A DNA stretch of 64,000 nt from positions 1,488,001 to 1,552,000 of the forward strand of contig OY970070.1 of the NCBI GenBank assembly GCA_963705355.1, given 5' to 3'. Below are positions 1 to 8,517 of this stretch, piece after piece; position 1 is the first letter of the stretch, and each line of letters begins with the position of its first letter. The stretch is from COMBO-56-21 sp963705355. GTDB lineage: Archaea; Thermoplasmatota; Thermoplasmata; UBA10834. A program made the position numbers and the translations under genes. The notes beneath the pieces were generated by a model. That model was not told the origin of the DNA, did not search any database, and saw only the letters and a list, made by a program, of their open reading frames with translations.

Positions 1-2
1 TC

Positions 3-956
3 ATCACGTTCCCCTTGTTCTTCGGATTCATGGTTGGCGATCTCGGTTTCGGCCTCGGTCTTGCGGCCCTCGGAGCCGTGATGAGGCTCAAGCTGAAAGG
101 CCATCCCGACTTGTACAAGCTGGGCGCGATAGTCCTGGTGGGCGGTCTATTGGCTAGCATCTTCGGCTTATTCGTATTCGCAGAGGCTTTTGGTGTACCA
201 TTCCATCCTCCGGCCCAGGCCGCAGACGAGCACTCCTGGGAGGCGGTCGCCAACATACCTATCCATCCACTGATCGACAAGATGCACGACACGAAGGAGA
301 TGCTGGCGATATCGTTCCTGGCAGGCTGGCTGCACCTCACGCTGGGTCTTGTGTTCGGGTTCGTGAACAACTATCATCACAGCAAGAAGCACGCGATTGC
401 GAAGATCGCTTGGATGATGATTCTTCTGGGGTTGTTCGAGGAAATCATGGTTGTGGCCGGGAATGCTACCGTCACGAGCAGATTTGTTAACTCAACGATC
501 TTCAGTGTGCTCCCGGATTCCACGATGATGCTTGCGGGCATCAAGCTCTCGATACCTGCGCTCGTGTTCATCCTTCTCGGCGTCGGGACGTTGCCTGTGA
601 CCGAGGGGCCTTTGGCCTTGACGGAGGTCGTGGGTATGTTCTCCAACCTTGTTTCGTACGCAAGAATAGCCGCCCTTGCCGTGGGCAAGGGCGCGATGGC
701 CCTCGCGTTCAACTCGATGCTCTTCCCGCTGATATTCGAGAGCGGGAACATAGGCATCGCAATCGCGGGTGCGCTCGCATTGTTCGTCACTCAGATGTTC
801 TTCGTGTTCTTCCTGGGGTCCCTGTCAGCAGGGATCCAGGCTATCAGGTTGAACTATGTGGAATTCTTCCTCAAGTTCTTCGAGGGCGGAGGGACTGACT
901 TCGCCCCGCTGAGCTACGAGAGGAAGTATTCCAAGGCAACAACACAGGAGGCATGA
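3..956 (+). CDS. atpI: A-type ATP synthase subunit I (a-subunit homologue), C-terminal part
   Basis: The frame is open from the window edge, so the N-terminal cytoplasmic arm is missing and only about 317 C-terminal residues are seen. This is the membrane domain that forms the proton or sodium half-channels of the A-type ATPase. The segment begins with the family's ITFPLFFGFMVGDLGFG-like block and has about seven hydrophobic helices. The conserved Arg of the SYARIAAL motif, which faces the rotor Glu during ion translocation, is encoded at 663-665. The stop codon is separated from atpK by three bases, so the two genes are cotranscribed. Any atpH gene would lie upstream of the window. Confidence 0.95.
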   Translation: MTFPLFFGFMVGDLGFGLGLAALGAVMRLKLKGHPDLYKLGAIVLVGGLLASIFGLFVFAEAFGVPFHPPAQAADEHSWEAVANIPIHPLIDKMHDTKEMLAISFLAGWLHLTLGLVFGFVNNYHHSKKHAIAKIAWMMILLGLFEEIMVVAGNATVTSRFVNSTIFSVLPDSTMMLAGIKLSIPALVFILLGVGTLPVTEGPLALTEVVGMFSNLVSYARIAALAVGKGAMALAFNSMLFPLIFESGNIGIAIAGALALFVTQMFFVFFLGSLSAGIQAIRLNYVEFFLKFFEGGGTDFAPLSYERKYSKATTQEA

Positions 957-959
957 AAA

Positions 960-1178
960 ATGGACGTAGGAACTGGACTGGCCCTCGTCGGTGCGGGCAT
1001 CGCGATTGGCGTCGCGGGCCTGGGCACTGGTGTGGCCCAGGGCCAGGTAGGTGCTGCAGCAGTGGGCGCGACCGCCGAAGACCCCAAGATGTTCGGAAAG
1101 GGCATCGTATTGATGGTGCTCCCCGAGACCATAGTCATCCTGGGATTCGTCGTTGCGTTCCTGTTGATGAACAAGTGA
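960..1178 (+). CDS. atpK: A-type ATP synthase subunit K (proteolipid, c-ring)
   Basis: A 72-residue hairpin of two transmembrane helices that forms the rotor ring of the ATP synthase. Helix 1 is Gly/Ala rich (GAGIAIGVAGLGTGVAQG) and helix 2 carries the ion-binding Glu56 in LPETIVILGF. The single-hairpin size matches the 8-kDa proteolipids rather than the fused 16-kDa or larger forms of some methanogens. The gene starts at ATG three bases after the atpI stop. The sequence alone does not decide between proton and sodium as the coupling ion. Confidence 0.95.
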   Translation: MDVGTGLALVGAGIAIGVAGLGTGVAQGQVGAAAVGATAEDPKMFGKGIVLMVLPETIVILGFVVAFLLMNK

Positions 1179-1234
1179 GAACCGAAATTCGGAAGTCGGC
1201 GGAACGACCCAGTGGCGACAGGAGCTGAGAGGCT

Positions 1235-1792
1235 TTGAGCTTGAAGAAGGTAGTCGAGGACATACTCCGCAAGGGCGACGAGAAGAAGCGGGAGATCATC
1301 CGACTCGGCGAGAAGGAGAGAGACGAGCTGATCATGTTGGCGGAAAAGAAGATTGAGGAGAACCGCCAGAAGGCAGAGAAGAGGACGAAGTCTCTCATCG
1401 CTCAGATGGAGCAGCAGGAGATCTCAAGCGCAGAGCTGGAGTCAAAGAAGATACTTCTCGCCGCTCAGAGGCAGGCCATGGAGGAGCTCAGGGGGCAGGC
1501 GCTCGCGGAGCTGGCTAGGTATCCTGGCGACAAGCGGAAGAAGATGTACTCGAAGCTGGTCGCGAGGGCGAAGAAGGAGCTGGGCGATTGCTACGTTTAT
1601 TCAAACAAGGACGACAAGCAGCTCCTCCAACTGCCCGCAGGCATGACCAGCGGAGGAATCATCGACTGCAGCGGCGGGCTCGTGTTCGAGAGCAAGGACA
1701 GGAGTGTCAGGTTGGACTTCCGATTCGAGTGCTTGCTGGACGAAATCTGGAACAAGAATATGCGGGATATCTACGCGAAGCTGCTAGGGTGA
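1235..1792 (+). CDS. atpE: A-type ATP synthase subunit E (peripheral stalk)
   Basis: A 185-aa peripheral-stalk subunit. The N-terminal half (about residues 5-75) is a long, highly charged Lys/Glu/Arg helix of the kind that pairs with subunit H. The C-terminal half is a globular domain that binds the A3B3 head, with the family-like segment SGGIIDCSGGLVFESKDRS. The start is TTG at 1235, preceded by GAGAGG; no ATG fits the family length. It lies between atpK and atpC in the canonical archaeal order I-K-E-C-F-A-B-D. Confidence 0.92.
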   Translation: MSLKKVVEDILRKGDEKKREIIRLGEKERDELIMLAEKKIEENRQKAEKRTKSLIAQMEQQEISSAELESKKILLAAQRQAMEELRGQALAELARYPGDKRKKMYSKLVARAKKELGDCYVYSNKDDKQLLQLPAGMTSGGIIDCSGGLVFESKDRSVRLDFRFECLLDEIWNKNMRDIYAKLLG

Positions 1793-1800
1793 AATAGGAC

Positions 1801-2859
1801 ATGTGGCTCTTGGGCGGGAACGGCAATTACGCATATGCGTGCACACGCGTGAAAGCCAAGAAACGGTTCTTGCTGTCGCGGGACACGTACGCGCGGCTGC
1901 TCGTCATGGATGTGCACGAGCTAGGCCGATTCCTTGGGGAAACGCAGTACAGAGAGGAGATGGCGCAGTATGCGTCCAAGTATTCAGGAGCCAACTTGGT
2001 TGAAGTGGCTGTAACGCGCAATCTCGCCTCCACTTACTCCAGCATTCTCGCCTTCACGACAGGCCACCTGCGCGAGATGGTTGGGGACTACCTGAAGCGG
2101 TGGGACGCTTTCAACGTCAAAACGATCCTCAGAGGAAAGGTGACCAAGGTCAAGGATGAGGAGATCGCGGACACACTTGTCCCCGCCGGGGCGTACTCCG
2201 AGGCTTATCTGAAATCGATCATACAGATGCAGTCAATCCAGGAGATCATGGACGTGCTGTCGAGAGAGCCTTCCCTCGGCATTACCCCGGAGCTCTTGAG
2301 GGAGGTCGTCGACACCGAAAGACTGGCTCAGCTCGAAGACCACTTGGACAAAAAGCTGTACTACGATTTGCTGAAAGTGGTCGAACCGACAAACACCCCC
2401 GACAAGCTTCTACGGGACTTCATCAGACGAGAAATCGATGTGACCAACCTGAAGGTTTTGCTCAAGCTGAAGGCTGAGCGCACACCAGAGGACAAGATCG
2501 CCAAGTACTTGATCCCAGGTGGTATGGAGTTCAACATCGACCGGCTCCGCGGGCTTGCGCAGGCTGAAGGTCTCGCCCCGATTGTTGAGGAACTGGAGAG
2601 GTCCTCCATGTACGACGACATCAAGGTAGCCCTGGAGCAGTTTAAGGCGGATCGCAAGCTCTCTGAGATCACGATCGCCTTGGACAAGGCGTTGGTTGGC
2701 ACGAGCGAGAAATTCGCCCACTTCTACCCTCTCTCGGTGTTGCCGATCGTCAACTACATGACCCGCAAGAAGGTGGAAGTGGACAACATCAGGATAATCG
2801 CGAGGGGCAAGGAGAGCCGCCTCTCGACAAAAGTGATTGAGAATCTGTTGGTGGTGTGA
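1801..2859 (+). CDS. atpC: A-type ATP synthase subunit C (V-type d-like, central stalk socket)
   Basis: A 352-aa subunit of the V-ATPase d / A-ATPase C family, which couples the DF shaft to the proteolipid ring. The all-helical repeats include YLKRWDAFNVKTILRGK and the DVTNLKVLLKLKAE block typical of the family. Length is normal. It starts at ATG eight bases after atpE and ends one base before the GTG of atpF. Confidence 0.93.
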   Translation: MWLLGGNGNYAYACTRVKAKKRFLLSRDTYARLLVMDVHELGRFLGETQYREEMAQYASKYSGANLVEVAVTRNLASTYSSILAFTTGHLREMVGDYLKRWDAFNVKTILRGKVTKVKDEEIADTLVPAGAYSEAYLKSIIQMQSIQEIMDVLSREPSLGITPELLREVVDTERLAQLEDHLDKKLYYDLLKVVEPTNTPDKLLRDFIRREIDVTNLKVLLKLKAERTPEDKIAKYLIPGGMEFNIDRLRGLAQAEGLAPIVEELERSSMYDDIKVALEQFKADRKLSEITIALDKALVGTSEKFAHFYPLSVLPIVNYMTRKKVEVDNIRIIARGKESRLSTKVIENLLVV

Positions 2860-2860
2860 A

Positions 2861-3160
2861 GTGGAGATCGCAGTGATCGGCTCTGAGGAGTTCGTGGTCG
2901 GGTTCAGACTCGCGGGCATACGGAAGGTCTATGCCGTCTCTCCAGACAAGTTGCTCGAGAAGATCGTGCAGGTCATGGACGAGCCGGAGGTCGGCATACT
3001 TGCGGTCTACACTCAGGATCTGGAGAGACTGCCACCTCAGCTGCGGGCAAAGATGATGGACAGCGTCGACCCGGTCGTCATCCCCGTGGGCCTGGAAGAG
3101 GGCGACATGAGAGACAAGGTCCGAAGGGCGATGGGGATCGACCTTTACAAGTCAAAGTGA
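2861..3160 (+). CDS. atpF: A-type ATP synthase subunit F (central stalk)
   Basis: A 99-aa central-stalk subunit that works with subunit D. GTG at 2861 is chosen as start because it gives the typical MEIAVIGSEEFVVGFRLAGI N-terminus and lies just after the atpC stop. An upstream in-frame start at 2837 would add residues found in no family member. The protein has the Rossmann-like fold ending in a flexible helix, with the conserved PEVGILAVYTQD strand-loop. Confidence 0.93.
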   Translation: MEIAVIGSEEFVVGFRLAGIRKVYAVSPDKLLEKIVQVMDEPEVGILAVYTQDLERLPPQLRAKMMDSVDPVVIPVGLEEGDMRDKVRRAMGIDLYKSK

Positions 3161-3176
3161 CGGGAGCGGGTTCGGC

Positions 3177-4913
3177 ATGGCGGAACAGAAGAAAGGGAAG
3201 ATAAGCAGGGTTGCGGGGCCGGTCGTCACGGCAGAGGGTATCTCGCCGAGGATGTACGATGTCGTGTTCGTGGGCCAGTTGAAGCTCATGGGCGAGGTCA
3301 TCAAACTGGTCGGCAACAAGACTATCATCCAGGTTTATGAGGACACGTCGGGCATCAGGCCAGGAGAGGAGGTCGTCGATTCGGAGGCGCCGCTCCAGGT
3401 CGAGCTGGGGCCGGGCCTGCTCTCGAGTGTTTACGACGGGATTCAAAGACCACTGCCTGTTCTGAGAGACAAGCAGGGCGATTTCGTCTCAAGAGGTGTT
3501 ACCTCTCCAGGCCTCGATAGGACCAAGAAGTGGAAGTTCACACCGACAGTGAAGAGGGGCGACGATCTCCAAGGGGGCGCGATTCTTGGCGATGTGCCAG
3601 AGGGCAACATCATTCACAAAGTGCTCCTTCCTGTGGATGTCAAAGGGAGGGTCAAGAGCATCTCGGAGGGCGAGTTCACTGTGGAGGATGAAGTGGGCGA
3701 GCTCGACACAGGAAGCAAACTGAAACTCATGCAGACCTGGCCGGTCAGGCACGCGAGGCCCTATGTCGACAAGCTGCTTCCCGATATTCCGCTCGTCACT
3801 GGCCAGCGCGTGCTCGACATGTTGTTCCCACTCGCAAAAGGTGGGACTGCTGCGATTCCGGGAGGGTTCGGGACCGGCAAGACCGTCATTTCCCAGCAAC
3901 TCTCGAAATGGAGCGATGCGCAGATTGTCGTCTACGTCGGATGCGGTGAGAGAGGGAACGAGATGACTGAGGTCCTCACCACCTTCCCCGAGCTCGAGGA
4001 TCCCAAGACTGGAAAGCCGCTGATGGGGCGAACAGTTCTTATCGCCAACACATCTAACATGCCAGTGGCGGCCAGAGAAGCATCTGTCTACACGGGCATC
4101 ACTATCGCGGAATACTACAGAGACATGGGTTACGATGTCTCGCTGATGGCCGACTCGACCTCGAGATGGGCCGAGGCGATGAGAGAAATCTCGTCTCGGC
4201 TTGAGGAGATGCCGGGAGAGGAAGGATATCCCGCGTATCTGGCCTCGAGGCTCTCAGAATTCTACGAGAGATGCGGCCGTGTCAGGACCAATTCAGGTAA
4301 TACAGGTTCGATATCCGTCATCGGAGCGGTCTCGCCCTCTGGCGGTGACTTCAGCGAACCTGTCACGCAGAACACACTGCGGATCGTCAAGGTCTTCTGG
4401 GCTCTCGACTCCAAGCTGAGAGAGAGGAGGCACTTCCCGGCAATCAATTGGCTCACCTCCTACAGCCTTTACAGCACGACCCTCGAGGACTGGTACAGAA
4501 AGAACGTGTCGGAAGACTGGAACGCGGTGCGTCTTTGGGCGATGGAGACGCTTCAGGAAGAATCGGAGCTGCAGGAGATCGTGCAGCTGGTGGGCTCTGA
4601 TGCGTTGCCCGAGGAGCAGAGGTTGACCTTGGAGGTCGCCAGGATGATCAGGGAATTCTTCCTGCAGCAGAGCGCGTACCATCCCGTGGACACCTACAGC
4701 CCGCTCAAGAGGCAATACGAATACATGAGCGCAATCAAGAGGTTCTCCGACCACGCAGCGAAGGCCATTACTCTCGAGATACCGCTGGACAGGATCATTT
4801 CGCTTCAGTGCAGGTCGGATCTCGGGAAGCTGAAATTCGAGGAGACCATCGACAAGGATCTTAAGACGGTGGGGGTAGCGATCGAGAAGCAGTTCGCCGG
4901 GTTGGGGGTGTGA
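3177..4913 (+). CDS. atpA: A-type ATP synthase catalytic subunit A
   Basis: The 578-aa catalytic subunit. The Walker A loop is GGFGTGKT with its Lys at residue 235, followed by the GCGERGNEM motif and LMADSTSRWAEAMREISSRLEEMPGEEGYP, both diagnostic of A/V-type A subunits. The roughly 90-residue non-homologous insertion before the P-loop is present. No intein is seen at the P-loop, a common insertion point in archaeal atpA. Its TGA overlaps the atpB ATG by one base, suggesting translational coupling. Confidence 0.97.
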   Translation: MAEQKKGKISRVAGPVVTAEGISPRMYDVVFVGQLKLMGEVIKLVGNKTIIQVYEDTSGIRPGEEVVDSEAPLQVELGPGLLSSVYDGIQRPLPVLRDKQGDFVSRGVTSPGLDRTKKWKFTPTVKRGDDLQGGAILGDVPEGNIIHKVLLPVDVKGRVKSISEGEFTVEDEVGELDTGSKLKLMQTWPVRHARPYVDKLLPDIPLVTGQRVLDMLFPLAKGGTAAIPGGFGTGKTVISQQLSKWSDAQIVVYVGCGERGNEMTEVLTTFPELEDPKTGKPLMGRTVLIANTSNMPVAAREASVYTGITIAEYYRDMGYDVSLMADSTSRWAEAMREISSRLEEMPGEEGYPAYLASRLSEFYERCGRVRTNSGNTGSISVIGAVSPSGGDFSEPVTQNTLRIVKVFWALDSKLRERRHFPAINWLTSYSLYSTTLEDWYRKNVSEDWNAVRLWAMETLQEESELQEIVQLVGSDALPEEQRLTLEVARMIREFFLQQSAYHPVDTYSPLKRQYEYMSAIKRFSDHAAKAITLEIPLDRIISLQCRSDLGKLKFEETIDKDLKTVGVAIEKQFAGLGV

Positions 4914-6298
4914 TGAAGATGGTGAAGGAGTATCACACGATCAGCCAGATTTCAGGCCCTCTGGTCTTTGTCGAGAAGACAGAGCCCGTCGGATATGGCG
5001 AGCTCGTCCATATTTCCCTGCCGGATGGCTCCACGAAGAGGGGGCAAGTGCTGGACTCGTCCGACGAAGTAGTCGTCGTTCAGGTTTTCGAGGGCACGGG
5101 AGGCATCGACAAAGCCTCAGGTGTCAAGTTCCTGGGCGAGACTGTCAAGATGCCCGTCTCCCGAGAAATGCTCGGGAGGGTCCTGACGGGTTCCGGGGAT
5201 CCGCTCGACAAGGGCCCGCCGATAATACCTGAGAAACGTCTCGAGATCATCGGCGCTGCGATAAACCCATGGGCCAGAGACAATCCCCAGGAGTTCATCC
5301 AGACCGGCATCTCGTCGATCGATGGCATGAACACGCTCGTCAGAGGACAGAAACTGCCGATCTTCTCCGGATCCGGTCTGCCTCACAACGAGGTCGCTCT
5401 TCAGATCGCGAGGCAGTCGAAGGTCATAGGCAAGAAAGAGGAATTCGCGGTCGTCTTCGCGGCGATGGGCATCACGAGCGAGGAGGCCCAGTACTTCATG
5501 AAGGACTTCGAGAGGACAGGAGCCCTCAGACGGGCAGTCGTATTCCTCAACCTCGCAGACGACCCGGCGATAGAGAGGATGCTCACGCCGAGGCTCGCTC
5601 TGACAACTGCGGAGTATCTCGCTTTCGACCTTGGCATGCATGTGCTGGTCATTCTCACAGACATCACGAACTACTGCGAGGCGCTGAGACAGATCGGTGC
5701 GGCAAGGGAAGAGGTTCCCGCGAGGCGTGGATATCCAGGATACATGTACACTGACCTTGCCAGCTTGTACGAGAGAGCTGGCAGGATAAAGGGCAAGAAG
5801 GGTTCGATCACGCAGTTCCCGATTCTCTCGATGCCAGGCGACGACATCACGCACCCGATCCCAGACCTGACCGGGTACATCACCGAGGGGCAGATCGTCG
5901 CTTCGAGGGAATTGCACCGCAAGGGAATATTCCCTCCGATAGCAGTTGAACGATCGCTTTCGAGGCTGATGGGCCAGGGGATCGGGCCTGAGCGGACGAG
6001 GGAAGACCATAGAGCCGTCTCGGATCAGCTCTACGCCGCATATGCGGAAGGGCGAGACCTCAGGGGCTTGGTCGCCATCGTGGGCAAGGAAGCCCTCTCG
6101 GACAGGGACAGGAAGTTCCTCGATTTCGCCGATTCCTTCGAAGATCGATTCGTCCGCCAGGGCCGGGACGAGGACCGAACGATCGAGCAGACGCTTGACT
6201 TAGGCTGGGAGCTGCTCGCCTCATTGCCGGTCGATTCGCTGACCAAGATAGATAGAAAATTCATCGAGAAGTACCACCCGACTTTGAAGAAGAAGTGA
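4913..6298 (+). CDS. atpB: A-type ATP synthase regulatory subunit B
   Basis: A non-catalytic nucleotide-binding subunit of about 461 residues that alternates with subunit A in the head. In place of a P-loop it has SGSGLPHNEVALQIARQ, the normal degenerate form in this subunit, and it carries the VFAAMGITSEEAQYF and RRGYPGYMYTDLASLYERAGR signatures. The start at 4913 overlaps the atpA TGA (TGATG) and follows a G-rich ribosome-binding stretch. GTG at 4910 or ATG at 4919 are alternative starts. Confidence 0.97.
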   Translation: MKMVKEYHTISQISGPLVFVEKTEPVGYGELVHISLPDGSTKRGQVLDSSDEVVVVQVFEGTGGIDKASGVKFLGETVKMPVSREMLGRVLTGSGDPLDKGPPIIPEKRLEIIGAAINPWARDNPQEFIQTGISSIDGMNTLVRGQKLPIFSGSGLPHNEVALQIARQSKVIGKKEEFAVVFAAMGITSEEAQYFMKDFERTGALRRAVVFLNLADDPAIERMLTPRLALTTAEYLAFDLGMHVLVILTDITNYCEALRQIGAAREEVPARRGYPGYMYTDLASLYERAGRIKGKKGSITQFPILSMPGDDITHPIPDLTGYITEGQIVASRELHRKGIFPPIAVERSLSRLMGQGIGPERTREDHRAVSDQLYAAYAEGRDLRGLVAIVGKEALSDRDRKFLDFADSFEDRFVRQGRDEDRTIEQTLDLGWELLASLPVDSLTKIDRKFIEKYHPTLKKK

Positions 6299-6305
6299 TC
6301 TAGAA

Positions 6306-6947
6306 ATGCCAGTGAAAGAGATCCAGCCGACACGGTCAGAGCTACTCGAGGTCACGAAGAAGATCAAGCTGACCCAGAACGGCCACAAGATCCTGAAGCT
6401 CAAGAGGGACGGCCTCATACTCGAGTTCTTCAAGATACTCGATCAGGCCAAGGACCTGCGGCTGGAGATAGCCAAGAGGTACAAGGAGGCGAGCGAGAAG
6501 ATCGCGATTGCGAGCGCAGTGGACGGCGTGATCGCAGTGCGGTCCGCGTCATACGCTCTTACCGGGCATCCCGAGATTCAGCTTCGGACCAGGAACCTCA
6601 TGGGGGTAGTCGTTCCGAACATCAAATCCAGCAAGATCGTTGCGCCGCTCACCGAGCGAGGCTATGGGATCATCGGGACATCTCCGAGGATCGATGAGGC
6701 GACCGATGCGTTCGAGAAGCTGGTCGAGACAATCGTCAAGGCCGCAGAGCTCGAGACCACGATGAAGAAGCTCCTCGAAGAGATAGAACGGACTAAGCGC
6801 CGGGTGAACGCTCTCGAATTCAGAATCCTTCCGGAACTCGAAGAGATGGAGCGGTTCATCAGGTTCAGATTGGAGGAGATGGAGCGCGACAACATCTTCA
6901 GGCTGAAGAGGATCAAGAACAAGTCAGCGAAGGCCGCGGGAGCCTGA
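6306..6947 (+). CDS. atpD: A-type ATP synthase subunit D (central shaft)
   Basis: A 213-aa shaft subunit, predicted to be a long antiparallel coiled coil. The N-terminal helix contains the family motif PTRSELLEVTKKIKLTQNGHKILKLK and the C-terminal helix contains RRVNALEFRILPELEEM. Together with subunit F it rotates inside the A3B3 head. It starts seven bases after atpB. Confidence 0.95.
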   Translation: MPVKEIQPTRSELLEVTKKIKLTQNGHKILKLKRDGLILEFFKILDQAKDLRLEIAKRYKEASEKIAIASAVDGVIAVRSASYALTGHPEIQLRTRNLMGVVVPNIKSSKIVAPLTERGYGIIGTSPRIDEATDAFEKLVETIVKAAELETTMKKLLEEIERTKRRVNALEFRILPELEEMERFIRFRLEEMERDNIFRLKRIKNKSAKAAGA

Positions 6948-6951
6948 ACCC

Positions 6952-7077
6952 GTGGCCCTCATCGACATCCTTCAGAATCGGGAGAAGCTGGCGAAGTTGG
7001 TCTGGCTGGCATTCATATCCAGTCTCGCGTTTATCGCCATCGGTCTGTACTTCATCGTCAAGGATCTGCTAGCGTAG
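6952..7077 (+). CDS. 41-aa single-pass membrane protein ending the ATPase operon
   Basis: A short ORF starting at GTG four bases after the atpD stop. It encodes a charged N-terminus (MALIDILQNREKLAKL) followed by one hydrophobic helix (about residues 17-36) and a KDLLA tail. The position immediately after atpD, the tight spacing and the clean membrane profile support a real gene. Some methanogen operons end in a small ORF of unknown role (ahaG) at this position; that is a positional analogy only. It could be an assembly factor or an accessory subunit. Confidence 0.6.
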   Translation: MALIDILQNREKLAKLVWLAFISSLAFIAIGLYFIVKDLLA

Positions 7078-7090
7078 CATGCCAAGAAGG

Positions 7091-8479
7091 CTACGGCTTC
7101 GCGAGGCCCTTTTTCTCGAGATACTTCCCTCTCACCGAGAGGGCGTGCAGGGCCGTAATCGCTCGCTCAGGGACAGGCATCACCGGGATTCCTCTTGAAT
7201 CGAGGAACCTCTCTGATTCAGGGTCATCAATTCCCGCAAAGCAGGCTACCGTCGGTTTTCCGCTGAGCTTCGATGTGATCGCGATCCACTTCGCGATCTC
7301 GTAGAGGTTCGTTGCCGCCTGTCGTGCAGCGATTACAAGAATCCCTTTCACCTCGGGGGCGTGACCGACTGCCTTCAGGACATTGGCATACCTCGCAGTG
7401 TCCGCGTCTCCAATGATGTCCACCGGATTGCCCCAGCTCCAGGTCGGGGGACAGGCCTTCCCGATCTCCTCCAGGGTCTGCTGAGAGAGATCGGCTAGTT
7501 CGAGGCCCATATCCTCTGCGTAGTCCGTGGCAATCACGCCCATTCCTCCGGCATTCGTCACGATGGCGATTCCGTCCCCGATAAGCGGGGGCTGGTTGGC
7601 CAACGCCTGGGCAGCGTCGAACAGCTCGAACATCGTCCTCGCTCTGTACACTCCAGTTTGCCTGAAGACCGCCTCGAAGGCTGCGTCGGAGCCTGCCAGT
7701 GCACCAGTATGGGAGCTCGCAGCCTTCGCCCCTCGTCTGGATCTGCCGGCTTTCAGGATCACGATCGGCTTCTTCTTCGAGGCCTTGTCGAGCGCATGGA
7801 ACAATTCGGGTCCTTTCCTAGTCGATTCCATGTAGGCCGCGATGCATTTCGTTCTATCATCTCTCGCGAAGTAGCTGACGAGATCCGCATCGTCAATGTC
7901 CGCCTTGTTGCCAGAACTGACAAACGCCGAGAATCCCAACATCTCTCCTAAAGAGTATTCGATTGCCGCGGTGCAGAAGGCTCCGCTCTGTGAGAAGAAA
8001 GCGATTGCCCCATCCATCGGAGACGCCCTTGCAAACGATGCGTTCATCCGTGCATGAGGTGAGATGACCCCAAGAGAGTTCGGACCAACGATCCTGATGT
8101 TGTTCTTTTTCGCGATTTCGAGAACGAGTTTCTCCCTTTCTTTGCCTTCCGTGTCGCCCTCTGAGAAACCAGCGGAGATTATCGTGACGCACTTGACTCC
8201 CTTCTGCCCGATTTCCTCCATCACACCCGGCACGAGTTTGGCAGGGATGACCACGATGGCCATGCCGATGTCGCCAGGGCATGCAAGGACCGAGGGATAA
8301 CATGGCATGCCGAGGATCTCCTTGTAGTTCGGGTTCACAAAGAAGATCTTGCCTCGGTAGCCGTCGCTGAAGAGATTTTCGATGATTATGTTCCCGATCT
8401 TGCCAGACGTCGGCGTGGCACCGACGACTGCGATTGATTTCGGCTTGAAGAATGGGTCGAGCTCGTGCACTGCAGGCAA
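7091..8479 (-). CDS. Acyl-CoA synthetase (ADP-forming), alpha subunit
   Basis: A 462-aa protein with the succinyl-CoA-synthetase-alpha-like layout: a CoA-binding Rossmann domain (SIAVVGATPTSGKIGNIII) and a second flavodoxin-like domain with the phosphohistidine region SSHTGALAGSD. The family converts acyl-CoA, ADP and phosphate to acid, CoA and ATP in archaea, or the reverse. The matching ATP-grasp beta subunit is not in the window, so it must be encoded elsewhere. Start is TTG at 8479; GTG three codons later is possible. It lies 38 bases downstream of DP1 on the same strand and converges with the ATPase operon. Confidence 0.85.
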   Translation of the reverse strand: MPAVHELDPFFKPKSIAVVGATPTSGKIGNIIIENLFSDGYRGKIFFVNPNYKEILGMPCYPSVLACPGDIGMAIVVIPAKLVPGVMEEIGQKGVKCVTIISAGFSEGDTEGKEREKLVLEIAKKNNIRIVGPNSLGVISPHARMNASFARASPMDGAIAFFSQSGAFCTAAIEYSLGEMLGFSAFVSSGNKADIDDADLVSYFARDDRTKCIAAYMESTRKGPELFHALDKASKKKPIVILKAGRSRRGAKAASSHTGALAGSDAAFEAVFRQTGVYRARTMFELFDAAQALANQPPLIGDGIAIVTNAGGMGVIATDYAEDMGLELADLSQQTLEEIGKACPPTWSWGNPVDIIGDADTARYANVLKAVGHAPEVKGILVIAARQAATNLYEIAKWIAITSKLSGKPTVACFAGIDDPESERFLDSRGIPVMPVPERAITALHALSVRGKYLEKKGLAKP

Positions 8480-8517
8480 TCTCGCTTAGTGGATATCAAA
8501 CCTCTTACACTCTTATG

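Noticed and set aside
5117..6010. 297-codon minus-strand ORF opposite atpB
   Set aside because: It lies wholly inside a certain gene, has no family resemblance and is explained by codon bias.
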